Positions 14,161 to 28,294 of a stretch of DNA of 64,000 bases are shown in pieces (the first letter of the stretch is position 1; each line of letters begins with the position of its first letter). Origin of the DNA: Rhynochetos jubatus (lineage: Eukaryota; Chordata; Aves; Eurypygiformes; Rhynochetidae); assembly GCA_027574665.1 (NCBI GenBank), contig CM050652.1, forward strand, positions 38,025,631 through 38,089,630. Reading direction: 5' to 3'. The notes under the pieces were generated by a model. It ran no database searches. It was given only the letters and a program-made list of their open reading frames with translations, and was not told where the DNA came from. The position numbers and the translations under genes are program-made.

Positions 14161-14413
14161 ACTTTCTTAGGATATGTAATTTGATCTCCCATTAGTCTCT
14201 TCTTGTGGCTTGAATCTTTTCTCTTTCATGTCCTCTCTGGCTTTTTAGCACTGTGGAGATTGTCTGAAGCCAGCTGCAAGCTACAAAAGTTTTTCACTGC
14301 TAGCACTTCTTCAAAGAAGCCTTGCTATGGCCACTCCAGTCTCTGCCAGCAGAGAAAGCCTTTGAAACGCGTGAGGCTCCGCAGCACCGTCACAGCAATG
14401 ATGAGCATATTAC

Positions 14414-14431
14414 AAAAAAAAAAAAAAAAAA
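14414..14431. repeat. A18 mononucleotide run
   Basis: An uninterrupted run of 18 A, preceded by TTAC and followed by GGGG. It could be a slippage-prone microsatellite or a decayed retroposon tail; no retroposon body is recognisable upstream. Confidence 0.9.
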
Positions 14432-17400
14432 GGGGTTGGTTGTTTAAACTGTTGGTAGCAACCATATAATTAAAGAGATGAGAAGGTCTGGAGTTTGTTT
14501 GTCTTTTAGAGGAAGGTTACCCACACACTGGCTTCTGCTCTATGACAGGTCGTGCCAACTATAGCCCTGTGACTGACCCAGTGCCTGCCTTGCTATTGCT
14601 GCCCAGATGGATTTGGCTCTTGCACCTTGGCACAGCCTTGGTACGTGCCTGCTAACCTGTGACTGTCTACTGCAGAGTAAATGTGAGGTTACCCGGACAG
14701 TGCGATACTTCCTGGAGTGACCGCAGGACGGCTGGGCTGGGAGGCTGCCCACTGAACTTAGAGTCTGACAGCAACAGGACGAACAAAGCGGTGGTTTGGC
14801 CCTTGCCCCAGGGGGGTTGCCATCATTCAGCAAAACAGGTGGAAGCTAAGATATACCCCCTTGGGCACTCAGAAGCCATGGGATGAGCCTAGAATGGGGA
14901 GTGTGAGGGTCCCATCATCTGGGCAAGCTGCAGGGCAAGTGTTTCAGCTTCTTGGCCAGCAGCCGTCCCACCCTGCGCAGAGTCAGGAAAGTGCTGGCAA
15001 TGAGGGATCGTGGCCAGAGATGTCATCAAAATATGTTTTGCTTGAGGATGAGCCTTCAGCTGCTGGACCCAGTGGCAAAACCACTTTGGGAGGAAAGAAA
15101 TCCCCACAGCTTCTTGCCAATGCATGTCCAGGGGTAAGTAATTAACAAAGTAATGTAAATAGAGCAAAGAAATGAGTCAATCTGCTTCATCCTATCTGTA
15201 AGAACACAAAATTACTCAGTTACTCTATCAGGTAATCCTGCCCTGGGTAGAATTAAGTTTGTTAGCCCCTTCAGTAAAGCAGCATTAGCTAAAATGAGAG
15301 CGCATTATATTTGATTTATCAAGCTAATCTGCTGCTCTAATACGATAATCTTGGAAAGACAATTTGTGGGAGATCTCTAGGAAGCTGGGTTTCACTTTTT
15401 CTTTTCTTTTGCCATTTTTGGGAGAGTTCTAGGATAAATATGTCAAACATCCAAGTACTGAGAAGTTATTGAAATAAAAAAGGATTAGTATACAATAATA
15501 TAGCTCCATCTGTGAAATGACAAAGAACTTCATGGTTGCAAAATGAGCATTTTGTTACTGTTGTTGAAATGCTTTTTTTTAATACTGCATTTCAGAATGT
15601 AGCCAGGGAAGATTAGACAAATGTGCTAATGAGACATAAAAATACATGGGATTTTATATGAGTGTAAGAGGAAAAAACCTGATGTGGATTCAATATCCTC
15701 TTGCTTGCTCCTGCAGGATCACCTTTCCACAGCATCTGCTCTGCCCTGTTGTATCTGAGAACCTTATCAATAGAGAAGACAAAGCCCAGATTTGGAGGTG
15801 TTGGGTTTTTTAACTTCGTGGTGTTTGGATCAGGCCTGGAGGATCACAGGGCCAAAACAATCTGTAACAAAACACAAAGGTATTTTGAGTTGAATGAAAT
15901 CTGGAAGAATCACTTCCATGACAAAATGAACCATGGGGTTGTGGATACCTCACTGCTCAGGCTTAGCCACAGGCAGGCAAATGCTGTGATTCACTTGGCA
16001 AACTCAAGTGATCTGTTGGGTACTTCCTAATGCATGCCTTATACTTTTTGAAATCTGCAGCTATGGATAGATTCCCTCTTGCTTAAGATTTTCAGGATGA
16101 GAAATAAGCAATAGTCTACACTTGCTGCTTGGAATGATGGGGAGCGACCCCAGCCCCCGAGGGTGGTTCTTCCCCACTGCTGTAGGGTATCTCCATCTTC
16201 CTAGGCATCTCTATTTCCTCGCTCCCTGTGGAGGAACCTCAGACATCCAGTTTAATGTCAAAGACCAGCTTTTGGAGGGCTAGAAATGGCCTGGCTGATT
16301 CAATCAATCAATAACTGAAAGTGGGATCCATCTCACCTGGCTTCAGTGACCTAGAAATTAGGTTTCCAGCCTAAGGCAGCTGACTCCCTCTTCTAGCCAG
16401 TGTAATGAAGTAAACATCTAGAGAGGTCAGTTTATCTGATGTGACTAGGTAAGACAAATTACCCTCTGGTGTTGCCTATTCCTCTCCAGAAGAGAAAAAA
16501 GAATTCTAGAGTGAGCAGCAGATGCTCTGTCATGTCAGCTCCTTGTAGTCTCATGGAGGCATCAGGATTTCCTCATTGCAGCAGAGCTCCCTACCTGCGC
16601 TGCTGCAGAACACAACTGGCTGCATACGCAGAAACCCACTTTGGTAACACTGTGCTTCAGTCAGACCACTTCAGCCAATGTATTCCTGTGTGAAGGAATG
16701 TCTCCGCTATAATAAGGTGAGTACTGTATGTAATGAGTTGGAAAAGCCTGTCTCTGCTATAATCACCTAGGACATTCAATGATAGTATAGCTGCAGGTGC
16801 TCTATACGTGTAGCCTATAGCATTCATGAATCTGAGTATATTGATGTGTGAAAATACTTATATTTTATTCACCAGTGGTATCTGGAACTTCTTGAAATTT
16901 TTATTTTCATTAAACATGCAAGAACACTGTGTACTGTGGTGTGATTTGAATGCATAATTTACAGAGAAAATTATTTTTTTATATTTCATGAGGGTTGTTT
17001 TCTGCCATTCCTGCCTAGAGTTTATTAAAGCAAATTTGTTTGTAAAACCAGGCACTTCTGCAGTGAGGATGTAACACTGCATTTACAGATTTTTACTTCC
17101 AAGAGCAATGCTAATCACGTATTTACAAAACTTTTTAAAATACTTTTGTCAGTCTTTATGAACAAATGAAAATCTGTGTTCTTAACAAAAAGAGTCTTCA
17201 AAGCATAAAATGTTGCCAAGTAGTTCCTTGTGTAATGTATTCAGCAGGTCAGAGTTCTTATAATAAATGTGGACTGTCTGCCCAGATTTTTGTAGACAAA
17301 ATCACTGAACCACGGATGCCTTTACAGCTTCAAAGATTACTTGGTTGGATCCCACACCCTCAGTCTCCCCACTCATCCCAAGCCTGTCACTGCTCCACTG

Positions 17401-18035
17401 CTTTCCTCTGCAATGAAACCCAGCAGAACACTTCCTAGGCCTGTATCAGTTTGGATATAATCCCACCAGCTGCACTCAGACACATTCTGCCCCAGAAAGC
17501 GGGGTGCAGAATAACCTCAAAATAATCTCAAAAAGCCAGTTCTCCTGTGCAAGAGCTTTACCAGGTCACTTAGTAGTGAAGTTTACTTTAAGATGAACAT
17601 GCTCACCATGGAGAGAGCAGATTATGCATATTGATATCACAGTATATAATTGCAGTGCTTAGTGTGAAATTCAAAACGAAGATACAGATACGCGCCATAA
17701 AGCTCTTGCTTCCACAAAGTCCACTGAAGTAGAAAATCATTTTGAAGCTAAGCAAGGCATGATCAAATAAAATCCTTTGACTGATACTCTGGATTTTTAA
17801 ACTTCCCTAAGTTTTTAGTGACTTAGTCAAGTAATTTCCTACACTTTACAAAATACTAGCAACAACAAAGCTGGAAAATGTAATTGTGTTCTGAAGATGT
17901 GCATATTTTAGTCTCTTTCTTTGCTTCTTTGTGTATGAGTGAAAAGCTTTCACCAATATCCTATGCTTTTTATTTTTTTTTAATCTGGTATTTCAAAGGT
18001 CTTTTAATTTGTCAGCAAAATATGTACTATATGTC

Positions 18036-18052
18036 ATATACATATATATATA
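18036..18052. repeat. AT-rich dinucleotide microsatellite
   Basis: A short run of alternating AT interrupted by a single C (ATATACATATATATATA-type). It is an ordinary microsatellite with no evident function. Confidence 0.8.
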
Positions 18053-21000
18053 TTACCATGAAGTGTTTGTAGCATTCACTTTTACAAACCATAATAGGGA
18101 AAAAACAAGTCCTGGTTGATGTGCAGAACTAGAGAGGAGATGGAGACCTTGGCTTCAGCTGTGCCATACAGGTGCTGAACCATGAAGGGTTTGCCTGTAT
18201 TTTTGGACCAGGAAGGATGTCCTGGGCCAGACGTGGACAGACGTTTTGACCCAGCACTCAGCATAGGATGGTGGCACCTCCCACTCACTACATGTGCCTA
18301 GACCTGGTGGGGTCGGGCAGCATGAGTGAGGAAGACAGCACCCATGAATTTCAGCCTGTGTCCTCCCAGGATGTCACACCGCTGCTCAGTCAACCGTGCT
18401 CTGTGTTCTCACTTGGCAAATGGACCCTTAAATCTGACATGACAGATGACATTTTCCATTTTCATACTTCTAAGCTTTGCTACATCTTTGGTTCGTTGAT
18501 GCCCTGAACATGGGCTAGTTAAAGCTCTTTTGTGCTAGCACCGAGGGGTTGCCACCAAGCTCTGGTGCCTGTAGACTGTGCCAGGGATGGCCAAATTTAG
18601 CTGTGTTTATCAGTGTGCTGCATGACGGGGGGTGTATGTTTGCCATTCCCATGCTGTAACGTGCTGCCACGGCATTAGCAGAGCAAGCGTTTGTTTTGTG
18701 GTGGTGACTTTCATGAGGAGATACTAGAAGAGGTCTGTGTGATTGGACATAAAGTGCTGTTACAAGCTGGCTGGGTGCCTGAAATTATCTTACTAATGCT
18801 TCCCACTATAATGTGGTAATCATGGGGGACTGGGGTTATTTATAGTCGACTGGGTGGGGAGTTGCAGAAATAGTTTTACATGCGCAGGGAAAAGTACTCA
18901 GTCTGTTTCTGTTTTCAAGATTCCCAAGGAACATGAAAAAAACCTAATCATTTGGCCATAAATGATTAAGGACTGACAAATAAGTCACTTCGAGGCGGTT
19001 GATGGAATTTAGCAGGTTGAGGCAGTGGCCGTGGGCTCTCAGAACCAAGCTGGAGAGCCCAAAACCATCTCTGGTCCTCTGAGCTTGTACCCTCAACCTC
19101 ATCTCCTGTTATCACCAGCACATACCCCTCTCTGCTCCCTCCTAGGAGGGAAAGCCGCATGGATGGAGGCAGCATGGCCACCTAGATGCCTGCTCAGCAC
19201 AGACACCCACTGGACTTTGAAGGAGAACATGCTCATAGCTACTGAAATGCCTGGACACCCTTAGGAGGCAGGGTGGCTGCAAAGGGCAGTGGCAGCATCC
19301 CACTTCAGTGTGATGGTGCACACTCTCTGGCTGTTAGGAGGGCTGTGAAGGGCAGGAACACCTCACTTCCTATACTCATGCCACATAACAGGAAGGAAAC
19401 GCAGATTTGGGTCCTGCAGCCCCATAGACGCTGAGAGGTCCATCTCAGCACGTGTGGTGTCCTTGGTGGCTAGTGAAGCACAGAGGTCCACTACAGGGCT
19501 CAGAAACTGCCTGCTGGGGAGATACCCAAATCCCGTATGTTCCCATGTGCTGCAACTCAGCCACCCCTTCAGCATGCACCTGTGTGATTTACCATGGTGT
19601 TTACTTTGCTGACCACTACCAGGAGTAAACATCTGCAAAATACCTTCCCATGGGTTTGACATGTCAGTCTGTTTACGCAGCCATGTATCTCAGCATCATC
19701 GAGTCCTGTTTGCAAGCGCAGGGCATCAAAGGTTCCAGAAGGAGCTGAAAGCAATTATTAAAGGAGTGAATGAATTCCAAATTGCCACCTACAGGGAATT
19801 TCCCATTTTGGACATGTTTTTACTTTCATCTTACCGAAAAAAGGGGTAAAACCATACTGAGCACTTCAAAGGTAATATAATGGGGAAACAGGTCACAGAT
19901 TCAGGTTATAGTGTGCACAGTATTCTTTAACAGTTTACGTGTGTTTCTAGATCACTGAATAAAAAGGCAAGCTGTTGCTCATGCTGAAATTACTGATTCC
20001 TGTTTTGTTTTTTGTTTGGTTGGTTGATTTTTTTAAAGTAGTATGTTAAAAACTGCTCAGAAGCATTTTGGCTGAACTGTGTTCTGTTGGAAAATAGTGT
20101 CATTAAAATAAAAATATTTTGTAAGAAAGAGCATTGCAATTTCAACAAAATCTGAGATTAAATAAAAGTTTGACATAAGATTTCATCATGTCAAAAATGT
20201 TTATTTGATGCTGATTCCTAGCCTAATGACTCCAGCAGAACATTCTCTAGTGAATAACCACAACTAATTGCTATAGCATGTCTGCTTTTCGAAGGATAAT
20301 TCCTGGGCCCTAATCTTCTGACTCCTGACACATAATAATGTGAAGTAATATACCATTAAAATGTTGAAAGTCTCTCACATAAGGGGATTGCATGGCCTGA
20401 TGTGCTCCTTTTTATTTTTACAATTTCTTAAGTTGTAATTTTAAAGTACAGTCTTTACAGTTTATTTTCTCGTTGTCAGCTATCCACCTGCAAAACAAAG
20501 CATTGGCTAGGTATCATCAAATCATTGCTGAATTTTGCAGACAGGGTATTTATGCTCATTTTGATTTTAAATATAATTTATTTTGTTTTCTAAAAGTAAT
20601 TTTATCATGAAGACCATATGCAGTTAAAGAATGTCAAGGAAACTATGTTTACCAGCATAAGCAATGTGAACTAACATTGCTGCCCTCAGAATAAACAACG
20701 TGAAGTGTGATGGCTTACGTTTTGCTCCTTACTATGAACTATGCAGGCAAGAGTAATACTTTTTATTAAATCAGCTGATACAGTTAAATTAAATGAACAT
20801 GCTGTCAGACAAATAATACGTATCTCAAACAACATGATATCAGAAGTTAATTTTTCTAGCCTTGGCTTTTTGACACTTCTTTGTCAGAGCTTATGGAGAT
20901 ACTGTGTGCTCAAAAGGTTGTTTAGTTTTTGCAGGCGGTGCCCTAACAAAATATTATCTCTTTCTACAATCTTTTACTACTATGACAGATTTTTATTAAA

Positions 21001-21874
21001 ACATATTGATTCTTTGTTGCTTGGCATCATTTGCTTTAAGTATTACTTTAAAATATATATTTTTGTACATCATTGATTAATTTTGGTTCACTGTCAGTAC
21101 AATCTTCATTTTAGTGTTTATATCCTCAAAGCAGTGTGCCCTGGAATTTTATTTTTTTAGTCCTGCAAAGGAATTCTTCTTGTGTATGAAAGTCAGGGTT
21201 CTAGCCCCTTACTGTCTCCATCAGTGAATTACGCTGTCCTTCCCACTATGAAACATTTCACTGAAGCGACACGATCTAAAAATTTATGGCATAATATAAC
21301 TAACTGTTAGAGCTTAATGCTGAAAAAACTCAGAATAAAACTCTGCACATTCCAGGATTTAATCCTGGTGGAAGGTGCCTACTGTGTAATGGCAAGTTAC
21401 TGCACAATGGGTCAAGATTTCTATTCAGGTGATGACTACAGGGCCCTGCTGTGTGTTGCCAAGATCAGAGACCTATAGAAACCAAAGCACGGTGACCAGA
21501 ATAAACAGAGCCCTTTCTGAGACAGATGCTCCTGTTACAGAAAAATTTCTCAATTTCTCTCTGGTTTCTCTCCAGGTCAGCCAGTAAGTGCCAAGGTACT
21601 TCACTGTCAACAAGTGACTTTCTTGGTGGTTTCAGGAGATAGAGACAGCCCCTACTGATGTCTCTCAGCATCCTGACGGGACAGTGATTCAACCATGACT
21701 CAGAAGGAAATGTGTCACATAATGAGTCAGCAGCACTGCTACCCCCAACACCTCTGCTATTGTAATTTAGGTCTCCCATCTGAGAGCTGACAGTGACCTC
21801 ATCTTACTTGTGGTTCCTGGGGATGGCGAAAGCAACAGAGGTCATCACAACAAGCCTAAAATATAGTGGAAACA

Positions 21875-21898
21875 TACTACTACTACTACGCTACTACT
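21875..21898. repeat. TAC trinucleotide microsatellite
   Basis: Five perfect TAC units, then an interrupting G and further CTACTACT units. An ordinary short trinucleotide repeat. Confidence 0.85.
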
Positions 21899-23869
21899 CT
21901 GGATCTTGACACCTAAAGCCCTTTGTACTCTTTCTTTTTTTCAAGAAGGATGGACAGCTGCTTGGGTTTTCAAGAGATGAAAAGCCAGGATAACATTTAC
22001 AGTACATTGGTGCCATAATCAGGGTAATGATCAATCATATTTATGAAAACTTTATGCTATGGGTATCTAACCATGACCCACAGCTGCAGAAAAATGGGAA
22101 AATTGTGTCATTTTCTTCCTTCTTGTTTTTTAACCTATTAAAAAATATTACTACTGGAAAGAACCACTTATAAAGATAACTGGAAATGAAGAAGGTTGGG
22201 TCATCAAAGGAAACAGAAAGTGTCTGAAGGGAGCTGCTCCTAGATAATACCACCTCTTCTTGGGCTGGACCTAAAACAGCAAAAAATCCCTCACTTTGTT
22301 TCCATTTCCTAAATAAGTATTTCTTATTTGGATAAAGGTTTTGAGTTTTAAAGAAGCCAGATGCCTGTCTTTGTGGGTCTGGGACAACAGACATGTTGTT
22401 CTGTATTAATATTGTCTCCATGGTAAGTCTGAAAAAGGAACAAAGGTTGCTGGACATTTCAGGGAGGGAGAGATGTGTGGCCGTGGTGCAACCTTTGTCA
22501 TACTCTGCTTAATTTAGAGTGGGAAAAGAGGAAGAGAAATGGGCAAAAAAGGAAGAGGAACTTTTACTTGTACAAGCACCTTTCAAATGGGAAAAAGTAT
22601 TTATCTGCAAAAGCTGTTTCCTTCCTTACTTCCCCACTGTTTGAGCTATTCTCTATAGGGTTGGATGGGTTTGTCAATGGCCCTCTCCCCACTTCTCCCA
22701 TCATCTTATTAACTTGTCTGTTTGTGGGAACTACACAAGATCGTAGCAGATATCAAGACTGTATGTCTACTGGTAAATCAAACAAGGCAGGTAAGTGCTT
22801 GAGCCCTGGGTCAGCCATCCACACCGCTCAATTACTGGTGTGGTCCCTGGCCCATGACACCTGGTAGTCTCTGAGAGACCCCTGGGCTTGCTCTGGGGGG
22901 TAGCGTGTCCCCAGCATGCATGCTGAGTGTGCCCGCTCTGCGGCTTTGTATGGGAGGAAAAGTCAGGCTGGTGGAGGCAGGCTCTGAGGTGCTGGTGAGC
23001 CTCAGGGGCAGGGAAAGGCTCCCTGGCCTGTCTTATTTAGCAGCATAGCTGCAGCTGGAGATGGTGCAAGACGGAAAGCAGCAGGAGTGAAGAGGTGGAC
23101 CTCCTTCTGTGGTCATAGGTCTGAGTGCTGCCCAACCCTTCCCAACCTCCTGCTTTTCAGGACTCCATAACTGGTCCTTTGTGATCACCGTACTCTGATA
23201 TATCTTTCCAGGGTGGGTATTTTTGTACAAGGAAACACTTTGAAATTGTCCATTTCAGTATGAAATGTCATATGTTTCCATATTGGTTTAATTAGGTTTT
23301 CTGAAGTAACTACACAACTCGCTGTCTGTCTTTCTCACCATCTGAGAGCCAGGACTCTTTTTTTCCATCCTGTGGTATTATTTTTAACAATTACCCCACC
23401 TTCTCTAGTCTGGCTACTCAGAAAACGCAAGAAAATATAGTAGCACACGGTTGAGTTGAAGATACTTCTCTAAAAACTGGGGGTTTTGGTAGTAAAATAT
23501 CATAAACCCTTTTTTCTTTTGCATCTTTTATGAGAAGTGGATCATATTCCCCTGAACATCTTAAATCTCTTTGAAAAGGCACCAAGACCATTAAGGGCAT
23601 CTGAAAAATGAGAGCATGCCATAAGGTCCCATGCGACCTTTGCCTTGTCACTTCAAAGCATGTCCTGGGTGCCAACAAGCAACGACTGCTGATGTCTAAA
23701 AGATGGCCGGGGTCAAAGAGCATGATCAGAAGTGCTGCTGTGCTGGCATCAAGCACCCTTGCAGGGTTGAATCTCATGATTAAAACCAGCTTGTGTAATC
23801 AAGGAGTTGCATCGTATAAGACAGAGTTTCTGAAACATCAGCAGTTTGGTGACGTGCTTTTATGAGACC

Positions 23870-24080
23870 TGTCATCAAGCAACAAGCATACAAAGGCTTT
23901 TGATTTTCTAATTAAAAGGGTGAATTTATCTTGATTCTCCATATGATAAGTGAGGTTGATTAGTGAAAGATATAAGGGATTGAAACTTTAGCTGATTATA
24001 ATTAAGGCTAAATTATTCATTGCAAATAAATTATCTGACAAGTTGGCCATTATCCTGCTTCTGAGCTGATCAAAACCCAA
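23870..24080. promoter_or_regulatory. AT-rich motif-dense patch, possible conserved noncoding element
   Basis: This roughly 200-base interval has repeated homeodomain-like cores on both strands (CTAATTAAAA, GATTATAATTAAGG, CTAAATTATTCATTGCAAAT) plus a GATAAG GATA-factor-like core near 23945. It has no simple repetition, unlike the surrounding low-complexity AT tracts. Such composition is common in vertebrate conserved noncoding elements. This is inference from base and motif content alone. Confidence 0.2.
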
Positions 24081-27000
24081 TCTAACGCCTTCAATCCTGT
24101 AACTATTTTGCAAGTTATTTCCAAGTATTGACTACACATGACAAGAACATTTCAGAAGACAAACATGGACGCTTATGTTGATTGTCCATCAACGTCAGAT
24201 GGATAAGTCTGGAAAAGTTGGAACGCCTTAAAAGTTTTACTGTATGTCTGTAAATGATATAGATACATCTGATGCACCACCCAGTACAACACTCTTACAT
24301 GTGCATTTTGTGTATCTTGCTAAAAGACATTTAGTTGTAAAGGAACTTATTTTCAATTAAAAGAGGAGCACAGCAAAGCATTTATTACCGTATTTTTATC
24401 TTTCTGTGGAGATGGGCATGAGGACCTGCAGTTTGCAAACTGGTGGTCAAGACCTTACCCCCTTTTTCAGGTGTTTCATACAGTGCAAGGCTACAACAAC
24501 TACTTTTCCTTTCCTAAAGTCAGTTTTACACCCAGTAGTAGTGCTTTCTTTGCCTATACCATCTCAAAGATTCCTGCTGCTTTTCAAGAGTCAGTCTAGC
24601 AAAAGCTTTTTGCGTTTCCCACTGGCAAGTACCTAGGAAAGCAGCATGACGTACCAGATTGCTGCAGCACACTGTGGCAGCAATGGGCCTCGGCGTGCTG
24701 GTGGGATGTGGCCGTGGCTCTGCCAGCCACCACCTGCAGAGCCAGGACCGGCAACCTCCTGCACTGCCCTGCTGCCCTTGGCTCCCTGCGAGGCTCAATA
24801 GCCACTCGTTAGGTGACACTGCAGGAAAATAACCCAGGTGAGTGAACAAAGGCTTTCCTAACTCCCAAAACTCCTGTTTGTTGCGGGATAGCAGATATCC
24901 TGCCAATGCCTGTAGGCTCAAACAGCCCCCGCTCTAGCCACCCAAATACAGCGGTGCCTGTGACGGGGACAGAGCTATCTCCACCCATGTCACGGGATGC
25001 TCAACAAAACCCTTCCTAGTTTGGCACTGGTGAAGCATTAAGCCTGGCACACACCCTTGCCAGCGGGCAGAGTGCCATGTGAACAGATGACAAGCAGTGC
25101 AGCCGTGCCAGGGATCTGGCAGACTTCATCTCAGGAGCAACAGCACTGGGGTCAGCAGCATCGCACCTGCGAGCTCTTAGTGCCAACACGCTCAGCTAAT
25201 GATTTTGGACGTAGGTTAATAACTGTTGGGCCAAATGGGTAGAGGAGCATGTTCAAGTCACTGCAGGCCAGAAGCAGATTTTTCTGAAAATTTTAAATAA
25301 CCATTTAGTGGCCGAGAAACTGTTGGATTGAATTTTTAAAGGAGCAAAGAGGAAAAAATTATTTGCAAGATTTGGGTGAGGGGGGTTGTCTTTTGTGGGG
25401 TTTTCAGGCTGTTGGGTTTTTTGCAATTCAGACTTATCAGATTATAAATCCTGTTTGGATTCTTCATACTAGAGGATGACTTGCATGACTGGTGTCTGAA
25501 TTGTGATCAGGTTCTTGAACAGTTTTCTGCTTTCAAACCAAAACAGCTACGTAAATACACCTTTCAAGGAAAAATGTCATCTGGTTTGTTCATAATTAGA
25601 AGGATGTTTCAGGAAAGCAGAACCTTTTATCTACATTTTAAACACGAACACCGTATTTCTACCTGGTTAGGATGGCTATTAGGGTTTGAAGCTGAGGTGC
25701 ATGAAATGCATTTCCCAGGCAAGAAAGTGCTGTGTTATTGAGCAAGGCTGCAGTTATTTGGACAAAGTCCTCCTGTCACACTTCTTTTAGGAAGAGAAAG
25801 TTGTAAGGAGCAAAATGTCTATGTAAAAAAGCCAACTGCAATGGATTCAGTGTCTTTATTCTTCTCTCTTTTTCCAGTCTCCTTTTCCAAGACCAATGGA
25901 ATAAGAGTGGCTAAAGAGGGCATCATTTGCAGAGAATTGTGCTCCTGTAAGTAAGTATTGCACGTCCCAGGTTGCCAGAGTTGTGTGTTGGTGTGTGTGT
26001 AGCTACTAACAGCAACTCCAGACTTTTGTCTAATCCAAGCATTTTTTTAGCTACTTTCCTTCTCATTGCCAAGACACAACTCCATGTGCAACAGCAAAAT
26101 TTGACTGTAAGCATGGCCAAGGCTGAGGAGAGCCAGAGCCAGAGTGTATGATAGGCAACTTGCTGGTGAGCCTGTTGCTGTGCTTCAGACATCGCTACCT
26201 CCCACGGTGAGAGATTTCATGATAAATAGTCATGGTTGCCACATCCTTGCCCTTGGAGGTGATCTTCCGTGATGTGTCGAGGTAGGAAAGAAGCAGTTGC
26301 AGCCCAGGCAGGGTTCCCAGATGCAAAAGCTTGTTTTGGCATGGTGCGGGAAGGGTAGAATCCCTGATGTATCAGTGTGCTCTGATGGCACTGAAGAAAT
26401 CTGTGTACAATCCCTTCCCTCTGAGAGCAGCAAAATAGCTAAAGGCTTGTAAGAATCCTGTCATGCAAAAGAGAAAAGAGGAAAAAAAAAGTCATTAAGA
26501 CTTCACGATGACAAGAGAGAGAAGGTGCTAAAGAGTGTGCACTACCTGTAAGAATGCTTCTTGTCCCAGGGAGCTGGAGGGAGGCAAGTGTAGAGTACAG
26601 AACTATACTAAGAAGGAAACACGAAACAAATAAAAAGGCCCAAACAAGTATCCAGGCTTGCCAAAAGCTGAGACATTGAGAACAGTCTAAAAGACACAGG
26701 TTTTATGGTCAAGGATGCCCTGTTCCACTGATGGACCAACTGGAGCTGAAGAAATTGTGCTTCAAAGGTCAGAGGGAGAGAGAGAGAAAGAAAGAGACCC
26801 TGATTAAATCAAGAGAGTAGCCTAGGAGGGTATCGCAGAAGAAGGGTGAGGAAGTAGGAAGGAGGGGTGTCATGAATTAAAAAATTACAGACTGGAAGGG
26901 AAATAAAGCAGAGATTTATAGACTAAATTTCTTATGCTGATCAAAATAAAGTTCATTTGAAGGAGTTTAATTCAGAATGAGAGTTTCCACAGAATTTGGA

Positions 27001-28270
27001 TTCTGGGACAATACAAGCTTAACTAATAGGGTGTATTCAGTGTTTATCACTGGTCCAGAGCTGTACACCACAGCTGTTCTGGAGCATCACACATACAGGT
27101 AGTGGATCACGTATCTATAGGCCTATACTATCTATACCGACACATGGATCCAGGCAGTGAGCTGGAGGGACTGATGACAGAGGGTTACCCAGCCCAGCAG
27201 AGGCTCGCAATCACGCAGGTCAGTGCTGGCACACAGCACGCAGCCATGCAGTGGATGTCTGGCAGGGACATTTGGCTTGGGTTATAACACTCCTTAGGCA
27301 TTTCATGCAAGACAAGAATTTCATTTTAGAAGGCAGACCTAAAATAATTAAATGCTGAATATATGATTTAGAAAGTATTGATTGATGAAGGATGTTCTTT
27401 TTATAAGATGTGAAGAGAAAATCACTGCAGACCACTCCTTTGAGAAGGTAAATAGAAAAATATTCTTAAATGCAAACTGTAAGCAAAGTTGCAATTTATC
27501 TACAATAGAAATGAAGCAGGAAGATGAATATCTCTGATATTTCTGTTGTGTTATGACATTGTGGTTCCTTTCGTATATGAAATGAATTTAATTTCTCTGG
27601 CAATTTTGGTTTGGTGTAGAAATACTGTTTCAGTACTTCCACCACTGACATACAATAATCAGGGTATATCCCCTCCGGGAAAGTTCCCAGTCTAAAATAA
27701 ACAAGTTTTAGGACCTAAGAAGTAATTCTGTTGGCAGATGGGTGCCAATGCCATTTATACCCAACAGACAGGAGAGATCAGAATATATTAACAAACATTT
27801 TGGTTTTAGCTAATATTTCCGTTAGTTGTTACACAAGAATTTCAGAGAGGGAATGTTTGTCTGAAAATTATAACTGGGCATCTCTTCCTCTCAAGAAACC
27901 CCAAAGAAAAAGAAAGTCATGTGATATGTAGTGGCATGGATGACTAGTGAGCTTTTATTTTCATCCCAGGAGACGGGTTTAGAAAGTAGGATCCACAACT
28001 GCTCTGTTTCCCTCCAGAGAACTGTAACAGTACAGTATTCACACACACAACGCACATGCATGTGACACAGCCCTTAAAACACAATTGTTAGTTATTTTCC
28101 TTGCTGTGGGTGGGTGAAGCCCCACTGCTCATAAAATGTCTCTTATAAAGGAGAAGTGAGGGACTGTTTGCCCAGTTTAGAGAATACAAATGAGGAATTA
28201 TTCTAAACTAATTCAATAGCTTTTCTTCTCCCTGAACAGCCATAAAAAGTAAAATATTCGATAATATTGT

Positions 28271-28294
28271 AAACAAACAAACAAACAAACAAAA
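28271..28294. repeat. AAAC tetranucleotide microsatellite
   Basis: Five perfect AAAC units followed by AAAA. An ordinary microsatellite, probably length-polymorphic. Confidence 0.95.

Larger units (their letters stand above)
10001..20000. other. Intergenic or unassigned DNA, no gene recognised
   Basis: Unique, moderately AT-rich sequence without a recognisable gene. ORFs are short (about 110 codons at most), overlap each other on both strands and match no family I know. A patch at 14.5-15.1 kb is somewhat more GC-rich and carries overlapping ORFs on both strands, the usual sign of chance opening. Small simple repeats occur, including an 18-base A run at 14414-14431 and a TA/CA dinucleotide stretch near 18036-18052. 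A possible L2-like relic is listed separately. Confidence 0.6.

Noticed and set aside
22041..22867. Two back-to-back ORFs of 138 and 130 codons on opposite strands
   Set aside because: They look like a divergent pair but have no splice, promoter or domain support and no known family resemblance.
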